Assembly (NCBI GenBank): GCA_024114885.1
Contig: CP099423.1
Location: forward strand, 1,922,001 to 1,986,000
Reading direction: 5' to 3'
From: Septoria linicola
Taxonomy: Eukaryota > Ascomycota > Dothideomycetes > Mycosphaerellales > Mycosphaerellaceae
DNA: 64,000 bases
Each line of letters opens with the position of its first letter. Within the stretch, counting starts at the first letter, position 1. Position numbers and translations under genes: made by a program. The notes below the pieces were generated by a model that worked only from the letters and a program-made list of their open reading frames with translations, was not told the origin of the DNA and did not search any database. Positions 1 to 10,897 of this stretch are shown one piece after another.

Positions 1-3000
1 GGCGTTGGCTGGATTCCTCTGCCTGATCTCCGAGTGGTCGTACTTGCAAATGGTTCTCCATCAACGACAGACTCCTCACTGCCATCCCGAATACCCTTGG
101 ACACCGCCACACCGGTCTCTAGAGGCGAAGCAGATGAAGACGCGCTGTTGGGGATCTCTAGAGAGCCAGGCGAGAGTTGCTGACCAGACTTCGAGCGCGC
201 AACATGTGTTCTCAATGCAGCACTAGGCTTCAGCCTCATCACCGGCACAGGTGTAGTCACTGTAACGACGGGCGAAAAGGTGACACGTCGCTTGAGTGTT
301 AGCTCGGACTGCTGAAACGGCGTGCCGACCACAATGTCGGCCTCGTCGCTGTCGGGGATCGAAAGTGCATTGACTGTGTCCGAACCCTGAATGTCATCGG
401 GCTCATCGTGTGTATCCAGAGGTGCTCCGCTTTGCTGCCCTTTAATCCGCCACACAGTATTTCGTTTTCGAGCTGTCTCTACCTCATATTGTTCATTTGT
501 CCGAAGTTCGTCGCGAACGAAGTTCTTCCAGCTCCGTGGCGCAGTGCTGTAATAGCTGTAATTCGATTCTATCCAGGAGAAGATATCTGTAGTAGACATG
601 TTGGCAGTCGACATGGAGCTGAAAGCCATTGCCACAAGCTGAGAGAATGACAGGTGAGGCTGTTGTGCTGGCCCCGGCGTATCGGCAACCGGGTTCAAAG
701 AAGCGTCCTCTATGTCTGTGTTCTGGTCTGCGGTTGAGACAGCAGCAGTGACTGATACTGGACTTGGGCTCGTCTGATTTTTGCGATGACGGCGTGCCTT
801 GCCCCTAGTCCGAGGAGGGTCATCGCAGGCAAATTCCTGTTGTGCTGCTGAATCTAAATCGCTTGCGTCAAATGCATATGACATATCATCTTCAGTCTCT
901 ACTCTGGCTTCAACGGAGACTGACTGCGGAATGCTAGTCGGATGATCAGTTGATGCACCATCAGTGGTGCCGTTCATGGCTGTTCCGAGTGGTTGAGCAG
1001 GTTCTTGCGGAAGCCCACCTGTTATCTGACGAGTCGAGCGGCGTGATACAGTAGTCGCTGAATTGTGTCCGCTGTCAGCAGTCGAGATTGTGATGACATC
1101 CGGCCTAATTGTATCAGCCTGCATGTCGTGGGCACTCTGCATCTCTTCTTCAAGTTGCAAGGACGCGGCGGAAGACTCGGCCTCGCTCGGTATCATGAAA
1201 TTATCTGAGACAAGAGCTCTATCTCTCGCGTCGTACGCAGTGGGCGATTCACGAAGGGCGGGATCCAGAGCAAAGGGCTCATTCAACGCAACGTGTGATG
1301 GCATGGTACTGTGATCAGATCGGCGGCGATGACTATTCCCAAGTGCTTGTCGAAGCAGCGCGTTTCCAGTTCGCTGCGTCGAAGATGAAGCAGTCACCGG
1401 AAGGCTATGTCGCGAGCGGGAAGTTCGTTGTTTGATAGCACAGATTGAGGGCTGCTCAGATGGACGTGTGAATTGAGGATTGTGTTGTGAAACTCCAGAT
1501 CCGGCTCCGGGGTGGACTGCTACAGCATTGATGGAGACTGCTGGCGTGCCCTCGCGTTTTGAAGGGCGTAGCGCAACGCTGTAACGGCTCTGCACCGAAT
1601 GCTCAGAACGATTGTCGAACTTTTGCGCAATTTGATGCCAGCTCATGCCATCCACTTCTCTCAGGCGGATGATCAGTGCGTCCTCTTCTGCAGTGTACCG
1701 CTGACGGGTTCGCCATGCTGTGTTGAACTCAGAGCTCTGGCCATTGTCCGTGATCTGACGACCGCTAGGTCTAGGGCCAGCTAGTAGCTCGTAGCGATGT
1801 TCAACTGCAGCAGGGCTGTGTCCAGGTAGAATGTCTGCAATTTCCTTCCAGTCAAGCTCGTCCCCTTCGCGGAGCTCGAGAAGCAATTCGTCCTGCTGAG
1901 CACTCCACTGCCAATCTGGCGTGCCATCTCGATCGGTCTCGCCCTTTGCGGCCTTGCCAGCGACCTCATCCGCGTGCAGCTGATCATTGAAAAGTACTCG
2001 TGCAGGACAATCGACTCCCTTCAACCTAACACTGTAAGTCTTCTGTATAGCAGACGCAGCTCGATCAGGGAAACGCTCTGCAATGGTATCCCAGCTGAGA
2101 CGATCATATTCTTTCAGCCTGATGATCAATGCATCTTCCTCCACCGACCACGGCTTTCTTTTGATGTCACTTCTCGCCATCTGCCGTGATGTATTTGCCG
2201 CATATGATTCAGTAGTCGAAGTTCGGAGCTCATCTGTTGGCGGCTCAGCTGCAGTCTCTGGGGCCCGCTCGAGCGTAGTTGGTGGCCCGTCTTCATCAGT
2301 CGTAGTCACGCCGAGCTCTTGTGAAGATCCCGTAGGCTCAGATGTCGCAGGCACTGTTGGAGAAACGTCTATATCGCCGCCTTGCTCAGCCGGCTGCTGC
2401 TCGTCCGACGGAGGTGGCGTGGCAGAGTCAAAGCCCTTCATGCGACCATGATGCTCATAGTACTGGCCACAAGATCGGCATAGATCCTGGCCGTGCGGGC
2501 CTTTCTGCCAACTTGAGGATCTTGTCAGACTACAATTCCAACATCGCTTGTTGTCAGAGGACTCCGATGCCTTGCCAAATTTCCGCACAACTGTGGAAGC
2601 TGTACTCATGGATCGCGTTTGACGTCTTCGCTTACCTGGCTGCGGAGAGTCACTGACAGCCCACAAAGACTGACTATCGGGAGAAGCAGCCACGGGAGAG
2701 GACAGCTGCGGTTGGGCGACTGGAGAAATAGAACGTTTCCGTTTGTATTTCGCCGCGATCTGGATCTCGGGATAACTCCAGACGGGATCAGCCGCGCGAT
2801 GCATCGTGGTGGACTTTTTCTTCTTCTTCTTCGATGTGGCACCCATGAGCTTGGCCAATTGTTTTGCGATGCTCATGCCCAAGGCATGGACCGTCTCATC
2901 ATCCGCAGCTGGTCGCTGACTCCTAGCTCGCGACTGTGCTTGTGATGACTGTCTCCGGTCCAGGGCTTGGTCCACCATTGCATTTGATGTCGTGGTGGAT

Positions 3001-3683
3001 GCAGTTGATTCAGAAGATACGGACTCACTCTCGCTCTCCCCGTCATCGGGGATTTCTAAAGGACGCTGCGGAGTGCCTTCGCCTGCGAGTAGGTGCATGA
3101 GCTGAGGCAGCCGCGGCGGTCGCCGATCAGATCCGAGTAAAGTCGATTTATGCGTGCCAGAGTCCGCCATCCTACTTGTTGCTGGTGTCCGATGCGCGAG
3201 CTGTGTACCGTCGACGCCTTCCGAGCCCCCGTCTGAGTCGGACTGTATCTGATCGTCGGCGTCGTCATCATCATCGTTGCTATTGCTGTCCTCGTCTGAT
3301 GATCCGGACTCATCTTCGTGCGCCAGTTTCTCGCGGAACGTCTTAACGAAGCGAGAAGAAGCTGTTTTGCCCGAATCGACCTCACTTCGCATGTGCTCCA
3401 GATGACCGTTGTTGACCACAATCTCATCGGTATGGATGTCGAACTCATCGCCTACACCAGTGAAGTCGTGCTCGTATTTGCGGAAGATGTGCTCAAAGCG
3501 TGATTTGAGCTTCTGGTCGTTCCGTCCACGATCGATGTCCAGCTGCGCCAGCGCATCGGTGCCATTTTGTCTATTCGATTTCCGCTGTGTCGCCATTTGC
3601 TTGTCGCGTCTGACTGCAGCGAGCCATCTCTTATCGATCGCAGAGCGCGTCCTCGATGTTGACGCGACGTGAAGTGGTGGCAT
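1..3683 (-). CDS. scm3: Scm3-type CENP-A chaperone with GATA-like finger, three Myb repeats and winged helix (3' end outside window)
   Basis: One reading frame is open without a stop from the ATG at 3683 to the left edge, about 1,227 codons. It is easily missed because its stop lies outside the window. Residues about 60-110 form an Scm3/HJURP domain (FTGVGDEFD then DEIVVNNGHL), the part that binds the CENP-A/H4 dimer. An acidic Ser/Asp-rich stretch and a poly-Lys patch follow. A CX2C-X17-CX2C zinc finger of GATA type lies at about 380-404. Three Myb/SANT repeats begin near 508, 587 and 658, each with regularly spaced Trp or equivalents. A forkhead-like winged helix (FSQLVAMAF, then WKNFVRDEL) lies at about 1010-1083. 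Scm3 fused to DNA-binding domains is known in filamentous fungi; this particular combination is read from sequence. The start at 3683 is the first Met after a stop; Met at 3596 is the alternative. Inferred role: loading the centromeric histone in the nucleus. Confidence 0.85.
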   Translation of the reverse strand, partial: MPPLHVASTSRTRSAIDKRWLAAVRRDKQMATQRKSNRQNGTDALAQLDIDRGRNDQKLKSRFEHIFRKYEHDFTGVGDEFDIHTDEIVVNNGHLEHMRSEVDSGKTASSRFVKTFREKLAHEDESGSSDEDSNSNDDDDDADDQIQSDSDGGSEGVDGTQLAHRTPATSRMADSGTHKSTLLGSDRRPPRLPQLMHLLAGEGTPQRPLEIPDDGESESESVSSESTASTTTSNAMVDQALDRRQSSQAQSRARSQRPAADDETVHALGMSIAKQLAKLMGATSKKKKKKSTTMHRAADPVWSYPEIQIAAKYKRKRSISPVAQPQLSSPVAASPDSQSLWAVSDSPQPGKRRRQTRSMSTASTVVRKFGKASESSDNKRCWNCSLTRSSSWQKGPHGQDLCRSCGQYYEHHGRMKGFDSATPPPSDEQQPAEQGGDIDVSPTVPATSEPTGSSQELGVTTTDEDGPPTTLERAPETAAEPPTDELRTSTTESYAANTSRQMARSDIKRKPWSVEEDALIIRLKEYDRLSWDTIAERFPDRAASAIQKTYSVRLKGVDCPARVLFNDQLHADEVAGKAAKGETDRDGTPDWQWSAQQDELLLELREGDELDWKEIADILPGHSPAAVEHRYELLAGPRPSGRQITDNGQSSEFNTAWRTRQRYTAEEDALIIRLREVDGMSWHQIAQKFDNRSEHSVQSRYSVALRPSKREGTPAVSINAVAVHPGAGSGVSQHNPQFTRPSEQPSICAIKQRTSRSRHSLPVTASSSTQRTGNALLRQALGNSHRRRSDHSTMPSHVALNEPFALDPALRESPTAYDARDRALVSDNFMIPSEAESSAASLQLEEEMQSAHDMQADTIRPDVITISTADSGHNSATTVSRRSTRQITGGLPQEPAQPLGTAMNGTTDGASTDHPTSIPQSVSVEARVETEDDMSYAFDASDLDSAAQQEFACDDPPRTRGKARRHRKNQTSPSPVSVTAAVSTADQNTDIEDASLNPVADTPGPAQQPHLSFSQLVAMAFSSMSTANMSTTDIFSWIESNYSYYSTAPRSWKNFVRDELRTNEQYEVETARKRNTVWRIKGQQSGAPLDTHDEPDDIQGSDTVNALSIPDSDEADIVVGTPFQQSELTLKRRVTFSPVVTVTTPVPVMRLKPSAALRTHVARSKSGQQLSPGSLEIPNSASSSASPLETGVAVSKGIRDGSEESVVDGEPFASTTTRRSGRGIQPT

Positions 3684-3930
3684 GCAAGGAAGGTGTTGCC
3701 GAGCGCTTACTCAGCAGAATAGCCTTGGCGACACTCGCAACAGGCAGGCAGGCAGGTGTGTCACTTGACAACATCTCTTCTTCCAACTCGAAACATCCTC
3801 TATATATCGACAGCAGCTACACAGTAGTCGTACTCACGGTGCATGGGAGTAACGCTGGAAATCATGCGGCTTAGAGCTCTACCGATGCCGATTCTTGCAT
3901 GAACAAACAAACCCGCAAACATCCATCAAC
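3684..3930. promoter_or_regulatory. Divergent promoter between scm3 and atg6
   Basis: These 247 bp separate two head-to-head start codons, so they must hold both promoters and 5' leaders. A TATATATA-type run lies near 3800. No operator could be assigned. Confidence 0.5.
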
Positions 3931-5385
3931 ATGGCGGCCCTACAATGCCAGAAGTGCAAGACCCCACTCAAGCTTGACGGATCGCTTGAGAACCTCAACC
4001 CTGCCTCGTTCAAGATTCTGGCAGATGCAGCCCCGGCTCTGGAGCCGAAGGCACCAGAATTGCCTCGTTCGGCGGCCGCAACAGAACGACGGCAGCTGTA
4101 TGATCATGCTTCAGAGCAAGCGGGGCCACCCATCCATAAGAGAGATGTCCGTCCTAGCAAGAACGCTCACAGTAGCCGACAGAATCCAGACATGTCTTAC
4201 ATTATGCTTTCTGAATCGCAGCTCGCACCAGTCACTGGATCTTCGCCAAAGAAGAAGAGGGCCTCTGTCAAGAAGACCGATACGGCCGACTTGGATCAGG
4301 GGCAGTCTTTGGCAGAAGAACTAGAACCCACACGACGATTGTTCGAAATTCTGTCTGCGCGGTCCGACATTGACCATCCTGTATGTTCCGAGTGTACTGA
4401 GCTACTTCTGGATGGTCTGCAAAAGCGGCAGTCTGCCGTCAGTCGCGAACGTGATGCATATGTGGAGTTTCTGAAGCGAGCACAGCAGGATGTTCCTTCC
4501 GAGGAGGAGAAAGTGCAGACGAAACGTGCTTTAGAGGACGCGCAAAGACGCGAGAAACAAGCGCTGGAAGAGCTGGTGGCACTCGAAGCAGAAAAGGCTC
4601 GCATGGAGGACGAGATTGCTGCGCTTGATGCAGAGGCTGAGGAGCTCGATGAAGAAGAGGAGAAGTTTTGGCGTGAACGGAACGCGTTCACTGCGGAGCT
4701 TACTGCCTTCCAAGAGGAGCGTGACAGCTTACAGGCTCAGCTGGCGCACGATACAAAGGTTCTCGAAGCGCTGCAGCGCACCAATGTCTACAATGACACG
4801 TTCTGCATTGGCCACGATGGAACCTTTGGCACGATCAATGGGCTTCGGCTGGGCAGAACTCCAGAGCAGTCTGTAGACTGGCCGGAAATCAATGCCGCAT
4901 GGGGCCAGACCTTGCTGCTCTTGACTGTGGTCATTGGTAAACTTGGCTACAAATTAAAAGGTTTCGAATTGGTACCTGTGGGGTCCACCTCCAAAGTTAT
5001 CAAGCTCGAGTATGCGCAATCGGCCTCCGCATCGGATGGCAAGCCGAAGAAGACGGTGTTCGAGCTGTTCAGCAGCGGCGACCTACCTCTGGGCCTTGGG
5101 TTCTTGCATCGAAACTTCGACAATGCCATGGTGGCCTTCCTAGAATGCCTTCGACAGGTGGGCGAGCACGTGGAGCGAGTGACCCCCAAAGCTGGCACTC
5201 CTGGTTTGAAGATGCCATATTCTATCGTGAAAGATAAGATTGGCGACGTAAGCATCAAGCTTGGCAATTTCGGTCAGGAGGAGCAGTGGACGAAGGCCTG
5301 CAAGTACACACTTACCTGCTGCAAATTTCTGCTTGCACATGCCAGCCATATCTCCGATGCCGCCGAACCCAGGAACGGTCGTTGA
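3931..5385 (+). CDS. atg6: Beclin-1/Atg6 (Vps30), autophagy and vacuolar sorting
   Basis: Single-exon gene of 484 aa. Atg6 is the scaffold of the class III PI3-kinase complexes with Vps34 and Vps15, making PI3P for autophagosome formation and endosomal sorting. The N-terminus has the fungal Beclin hallmark QCQKCKTPLKLDGSLENLNP with a CxxC pair. PVCSECTELLLDGL near residue 150 precedes a long Glu/Arg-rich coiled coil (about 160-280). The C-terminal BARA/ECD domain includes INAAWGQTLLLL and IGKLGYKLKGFELVP and ends in LTCCKFLLAHASHIS. The frame extends 12 codons upstream without an ATG, so the ATG at 3931 is chosen. It is convergent with the next gene, with 19 bp between the stops, and divergent from scm3. 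Confidence 0.95.
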   Translation: MAALQCQKCKTPLKLDGSLENLNPASFKILADAAPALEPKAPELPRSAAATERRQLYDHASEQAGPPIHKRDVRPSKNAHSSRQNPDMSYIMLSESQLAPVTGSSPKKKRASVKKTDTADLDQGQSLAEELEPTRRLFEILSARSDIDHPVCSECTELLLDGLQKRQSAVSRERDAYVEFLKRAQQDVPSEEEKVQTKRALEDAQRREKQALEELVALEAEKARMEDEIAALDAEAEELDEEEEKFWRERNAFTAELTAFQEERDSLQAQLAHDTKVLEALQRTNVYNDTFCIGHDGTFGTINGLRLGRTPEQSVDWPEINAAWGQTLLLLTVVIGKLGYKLKGFELVPVGSTSKVIKLEYAQSASASDGKPKKTVFELFSSGDLPLGLGFLHRNFDNAMVAFLECLRQVGEHVERVTPKAGTPGLKMPYSIVKDKIGDVSIKLGNFGQEEQWTKACKYTLTCCKFLLAHASHISDAAEPRNGR

Positions 5386-5404
5386 AGATATCGTGTTTCA
5401 GTTC

Positions 5405-6438
5405 CTACTTGAATGGCGCCCCGATAGCGTGAAGAGCGGCCCCTCTCTGATGCAGCAACAGCATTGACTGCTCAGCCTCCTTATCAAGCGGCTCCGGGGC
5501 AGATCGCGACACAATACCACTCTTTGGCTCTACTTCGAGTGTCTCTCCAGAGATACTGCCATCGAGGCATTGCTCAAAAGCCTGTACTACGAGCTCCATT
5601 GGCACGAGCAGACCCTTCGCCTCCATGACCGAGTAGAATTCCTCCTTCGAGATTCCCGTGCGAAGCACATCTGGACAGATTGCGTTGAGGGTGATCTGCT
5701 CTGCCGGTAGGTGTTTGCCATAGCTGCGGACGAAACCCACCACGCCGTGCTTGGCTGCGGTGTATATCGGCAGAGTTGGCACACAGTAGAAACCGCATAC
5801 TGACGCTGCAACAGCGACTACAGTCTTGTGTCAGTCACGACAGTAATGACATAGCCTGCAAGTACGTACTCTTGCCGCGAAAACCTCCCTCGTCCGGCTC
5901 TTGGCGTCTCATCTGCTGTATTGCTAACGCAGCAGTATAAAGCACGCCATTGAGATCAACATCGAGAGCACTAAGATTTGGCTTGACAAAATCTGTGCGA
6001 GCAGGATCGTTCGGGATCCATGACTTTTCGCCAATTCCAGCGACTGTCAACCGGTCAGCCGGCATCCATCTCAAGAGTATGCATAGAACGGACTGGCGTA
6101 GACGTAGTCAATTCGCTGATAGCTCTGCAGAACGGTCTTGAATGCAGTGACTTGAGACTCCCAGTCTGCTGTATTGACTGACAAAGCCATCGCATTGCCT
6201 GCCAACGTGCTGGCAACAGCCTGAGCTTGCTCAACATTAATGTCGGCTATCGCGACCCGAATGCTATCTCAACATTAGTCACGACAAACCTGGATCTATT
6301 CTAATATCGTCTTACCCGCGATCTGACAACATGTGCGCCACCGCCTTGCCGATGCCAGAGGCACCCCCTATCTTAATCTCAGCTCTGGCTTTCTTCTCGA
6401 TAATCGAGCATACCCGTTACGTATGCCGTCTTGGTCAT
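5405..6438 (-). CDS. Short-chain dehydrogenase/reductase (15-PGDH-like)
   Basis: Five exons (6438-6414, 6367-6316, 6263-6094, 6043-5870, 5817-5405) joined by 46-52 nt GT-AG introns give 277 aa, in frame at every junction. The protein starts MTKTAYVTGGASGIG: the Rossmann glycine motif TGxxxGIG follows the first strand, and ADIN after strand 2 suggests NAD(H). The catalytic set is Ser146, Tyr159 and Lys163 (YTAAK), with the normal S-x12-Y spacing. The usual NNAG is AIAG here, so the first structural Asn is missing. Substrate unknown; the family oxidises secondary alcohols. The start was found by adding a 25-nt first exon, because the second exon has no ATG in frame. Confidence 0.85.
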
Positions 6439-6835
6439 CATTGCCCTCTGCTGGCCTGCAGATCCGATGCTCGTCCAACTGTTCTCGATAAGAGCACCAT
6501 GAGTTTCTGATCTCATATGCGCTTCGGCTTCCAGTGAGGGGCTGAGGTGACCCCGCCGAGAGCTGCTGACTCAACTTTCATCGTCCCGCCATGCCGCACT
6601 TATGTGCCTGAACCTGGCAGACAATTGGCACCTGACACTTGAGAAGCTTTGACAATGTTTGGCGAATTGATGGTCGATCTAAGCACGCAAGGAGTCGATT
6701 CGGGAGAGTAAAGCATTCAATCAGTACAAATGAGACGGACAAATGAGCAACACCACAGGTCATCTTTCGTCAAGAAGTCACCCTCACTCCTCAACTCAAG
6801 TACTCAATTCATCAAGTTTCGACTATCATTTACAC
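6439..6835. other. Intergenic, 397 bp
   Basis: Lies between the 5' end of the dehydrogenase and the 3' end of the secreted-protein gene. Short frames here have no coding character. It should hold the dehydrogenase promoter and the terminator of the next gene. I see no repeat or RNA gene. Confidence 0.5.
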
Positions 6836-7989
6836 TCATTCTGTGGCGATCTGCGAAAAGAGCAATGGCAGCCCCAAAGCTTGAAGAAGCGCATCCAACG
6901 CTGTCTCCACAGCTTCAAGGTCGATAGGATTGCCAGGCTGACGTTTCGAGACACCACCCAACAGGCTATCGAGAAGAGCCTCTAGCGCAGCGGCAAGTTC
7001 TTCAAGCAGGTCATTCAAGCTATCAAGCTGGCTATCATCATCCGATTCAGTCGGGTCTGTGGCATTTTGCTGGACTGTATCAGTCAGTTGCGAGAGCAGA
7101 TCATTAGCAGCTGTGGAGTCCTGATTTGCTGCAGCATCGAAAAGCTGTTGTGCGAGGTCCTCGATCGGAGACTGGCGGGCTGTGAATGATGTCAGTACTC
7201 CAGCAAGGCTCGTACAAGGCATCACAAAGGTCCGCGCTACTTACCTTGAATGCCCTCGGGACGGTCGGTGTTGAAGTCGCTTGGGATCAAGTCCTTAAGG
7301 AAAGCGAGAACTTTAGATACCAGATCTGTGCTGGTTGCATCGTCTCCGCTCTCAAATGCTGACAGAAGCTGGTCGAGGAGCTCCTCGAGGCTGTCCTCGC
7401 CGTCAAGCTCGTTCATGTCTGAGTTCTGAATCATGGAGATGATCTGTGAGATCTGGTCTGCTCCTGTTGGAGACCCATTGGCATTGGCGAAGCTCGATAG
7501 CTGGGAGAGCAGACTCTCAAAACCAGCTTGGCGCTTCGCAGCGGGCGTGGCGCCAGTGCCGATGTTCTGAAGTTGAAGTGCTGCGAGAACTTGGCTCAAA
7601 GGATCCGTGTCTGTAGCGCCTGCGCTGCCTCCATTCGGGACGGAGTTCAACAGTGGTTCCAGCAGATCCTGCAGGGAAGACAAGCCTGCAGCATCGCCCG
7701 TAGCTGGACCTCCATCGCTTGTGCCAGCGGCTTCTAGGGCATCTACGATTTGGCTGGAGTCTGGTCAGTACAGCTTTGCACTAGAGTTGATTTATACGCA
7801 CCTTGCAAGATCAGTGTCTGCGGATGAATCGCCATTGTTGATGATTGACAGGAGCGAGTCAACTAAGTTCTGAATCGATGACTGATCGAAGGGAAGGCTA
7901 TCAATGCCGGTGGATGAAGGTGCCAGCGGAATAGCAGATACGGTGGATGCGGCTAGCGCGAAGAGTGACAAGATGCCGGAGGTCTTCAT
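6836..7989 (-). CDS. Cysteine-free secreted protein with Kex2 sites
   Basis: Three exons (7989-7802, 7753-7245, 7179-6836) with introns of 48 and 65 nt give 346 aa. A signal peptide is clear (MKTSGILSLFALAASTVSA, cut before IPLAP). The mature chain has no cysteine and is rich in Leu, Asp, Ser and Gln. It is built of amphipathic stretches of the type LLxxLL (FESLLSQLSSF, LEELLDQLLSAFE, LEELAAALEALLDSLL). Two Lys-Arg sites followed by Gln (AAKR|QAGFE and VSKR|QPGNP) look like Kex2 cleavage points and would release peptides of different size. I recognise no family. A secreted, processed, possibly surface-active or host-directed protein is inference. Confidence 0.75.
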
Positions 7990-9195
7990 GGTGGATATCT
8001 GTCAGTCTCAAAGGAATGGATGAGGCTCTCTGTCGATGAGACTGTTCTTGAGGTATGAAACTGTTGCAAGTGTAACGAGAGTGGAGGTTCTGCTGCTGAC
8101 TTGTGCCCTACCAGGCAGACCGAGTTGATCTTATATGCCAGTCAACACACAGTGATATTTGCTGCCGTTGTTCATGCCGTCCCTAATGCCGATCACTTCG
8201 ATTGAGCAATGTTACGATCAATAGGTCTCACAACCGATGAGGCTCACGTCAAACATGCTTACTGTGGTCTGTGTCTAGCAGACCACTCCTTTAGTAGCTT
8301 TGCTGCCCAGGAAATGGTGCCCCCGCTTTGTAGACGAGCAATGCGTCTGAGGTTTACCTAGCGAGAAAGGGTTGTCCTGGCGTGAAGCGTCCTGAACTAC
8401 ACTGTCGACACTACGATCGTCCTAACGGTTGTGCTCCTATACACAATTGGTAACACCGGTGGTTAAGGTCGTCAAGAATGCGGACGTTGTACACAACGTT
8501 CGATGTGATTAACGTGCCGAACGCCACAGATACATCACTCGACGCTGGCTCACTGTTGGGCTAACGGTGTACGATCCGACATGATTATGAACACTGAACA
8601 GCCACTCTTGCGATGAGATGTGACAAGATACTGACCTTGAGACAGTCTGGAGTCTGCAGAATAGGCCGATGGCGTGTTGTTTGCACAAAGCAAGTATCTG
8701 GACGTGTTCTGGTACCGCAGAACGCTCGGAAACGGTCTCCCAAATACGGTTGATTTACGGCCCGAACGCTGCGCAACATCACAGCGTTTGCAATCTTCTA
8801 AGTTAGATCCGTCCCACTCTTTGCATGCACATCTGGGGAAGATGAGGCGCTGGATACCGAGCTAGACCGCCCACTCATAAGGAAGCTGCATCTTGGCATA
8901 ATTCGCTCCCTCGGCCAGCCATTGAGTAAGCTTGTGCGCACTTGGACTTTACGGATTGCCTCCAACACTTTTCTGACTCCAATATCTCCCAGATGGATAG
9001 ACTCTAGTCAAAAGGTTTGACATTTCATGATGGCAGAGTGTCCGGCATCCGTCCGATGCCGATGGCGTCACTCGTTGATTGTCACTGACATCAGAAATGC
9101 AAGCTCGTAGCCGTGTTGAATGTTGACAACTTCAACATTGATTCTTTGCAAACGCCACATGATTGCAAGCATTTGCTCTATTTACAAAGCACAAA
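7990..9195. other. Intergenic, 1.2 kb, divergent
   Basis: Lies between the secreted-protein gene and the FMN oxidase gene, which diverge. No coding frame convinced me on either strand. A TATA-like TTATATG near 8132, about 140 bp upstream of the secreted-protein ATG, may be its core promoter. No repeat was noticed. Confidence 0.5.
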
Positions 9196-10740
9196 ATGTC
9201 TCACAGAGTTGCAGGTGGTGTAGCGTATCGCTCCGCAGGTCGACCCAAATCGCCTACCGATCCGATTGAATATGAACAAGAAATCTATCAGAAGGTACAG
9301 CCTTGAGCGTTCTATCATCTCAATATCCGGAACGCAATTGATCAAGATGCCCAGGGTCTACAATATGAGCGACCTGGTCTTTCGTTCCAGCCTCACCGAT
9401 GGGAGGAAGAAGCTTCACAACGCATGAGTGCCGAGAGCAAAGGTGCGAAACCAGACTGTATATCGAGGCGACATGATCTAAGACCTTCGCAGGCTATGTT
9501 CTTGGAAATGCTGGCCAAGGCGAGACACAGAGGAAGAACAAGCAGGCATTTGCCAAGTGGTCCATTGTGCCCAGACGACTTGTCAAGACTGACAAACTGC
9601 CGGATCTATCTACAACGGTGCTCGGCGAGAAGCAGCGGTTCCCTATCGCTGTGGCGCCGGTCGGCGTGCAGCAGGTCAGTGCTATTTTCTCGAAGCATAG
9701 CTGCAATCTAGCTTACATGAAGAAATTAGATTATGAACCCTGAAGGCGAGCTGGCCTCTGCTCGAGCCGCAGAGCAAGAGAATGTTCCGTATATCATGTC
9801 TACTGCATCATCTACCAGTATCGAAGATGTAGCAAAAGCCAATGGCGACGGAGTGAGGTTCGTGGTCGCTTTTGGCATTACCCGTTGACAAGCACAAAGG
9901 ATGCGCTAATTTATGCAGATGGTTCCAACTATACTGGCCCAGCAATGAAAACCACAACATCACTGCATCCATGTTATCACGAGCCAAAACATGGGGCTTC
10001 TCCGCATTGTTCGTGACTTTGGACACATACATCCTCGGCTGGCGACCATCTGACATGGACAACGGCTACAACCCATTCCTTCGATCAGATTCCGTGGGCG
10101 TGGCCATTGGCTTCACAGATCCAGTATTCCGCTCACAGTTCAAGTCACGGCATGGCGTCGAGGTCGAAGAGGACCTGCACTCCGCTGCAGCGGAATGGAC
10201 CAAGACCATCTTTCCCGGCTTCAGTCATGGCTGGGAAGATATCGCCTTCCTCAAGCAGCACTGGGATGGCCCGATAGTGCTCAAGGGGATTCAGACAGTT
10301 GAAGATGCGTTGAAAGCAGTCGAAGTGGGCGTGCAAGGTATCGTGGTATCGAATCACGGCGGTCGTCAAGTTGACGGCGGCGTGAGCTCCTTGGGCATGC
10401 TGCCGCGGATTGTGGACGCAGTGGGCGACAAGATCGACATCTTCTTTGACTCTGGCATTCGTTGCGGAGCTGATATCGCCAAGGCACTGGCTTTGGGAGC
10501 AAAGTCATGTTTAATCGGGCGACCATACGTGTATGGCCTAGCACTTGGAGGAGAAGAGGGCGTCAGCCATGTGCTGAAATCTTTACTGGGTAAGTGTAGC
10601 AACTCGTGATGGGGCACAGTTCGCTAATGTATACTTCTGACACAGGTGATCTGGAGTTGACGTTACATCTGGCTGGCATCGAAAGCGCTAGCCAGGAGCA
10701 TCTAAACAGGAACGTCTTAATACGCGAAGATCAGTTGTGA
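9196..10740 (+). CDS. FMN-dependent 2-hydroxyacid oxidase/dehydrogenase (lactate 2-monooxygenase-like)
   Basis: Six exons (9196-9294, 9355-9442, 9493-9674, 9730-9857, 9919-10589, 10646-10740) with introns of 50-61 nt give 420 aa. The TIM-barrel family signature SNHGGRQ lies at 310-316, with the proton-abstracting His312 and Arg315. The FMN-binding parts are visible as IAVAPVGVQ, STASS, WFQLYWP and the late DSGIRCGADIAKALALGA, IGRPYVYGLA. The N-terminus carries PGLSFQPHRWEEEA and GYVLGNAG, as in fungal lactate-monooxygenase-like members; no cytochrome b domain or signal peptide is present. Expected reaction: FMN-dependent oxidation of an L-2-hydroxyacid, substrate not predictable. Convergent with the esterase gene, 157 bp away. 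Confidence 0.88.
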
Positions 10741-10897
10741 GCTCCTAGGGACACATGAAGTGAGTATATATTGCAGCAGCTTCGGCAGGGCAGACTCATG
10801 CGATAGTTACGACCGTTACTCCAAGCGTTCCAGAAGCTACTGTAGTCATCATAGCGACATTGAACGATGACATCGAATAGGTCCACCAACATACTGC

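Noticed and set aside
1063..3672. Several plus-strand frames of 60-122 codons
   Set aside because: They are shadows of the continuous minus-strand Scm3 frame, which explains the whole region.
3895..3930. A 12-residue N-terminal extension of Atg6
   Set aside because: It would begin with TTG. The ATG at 3931 gives the family-typical N-terminus.
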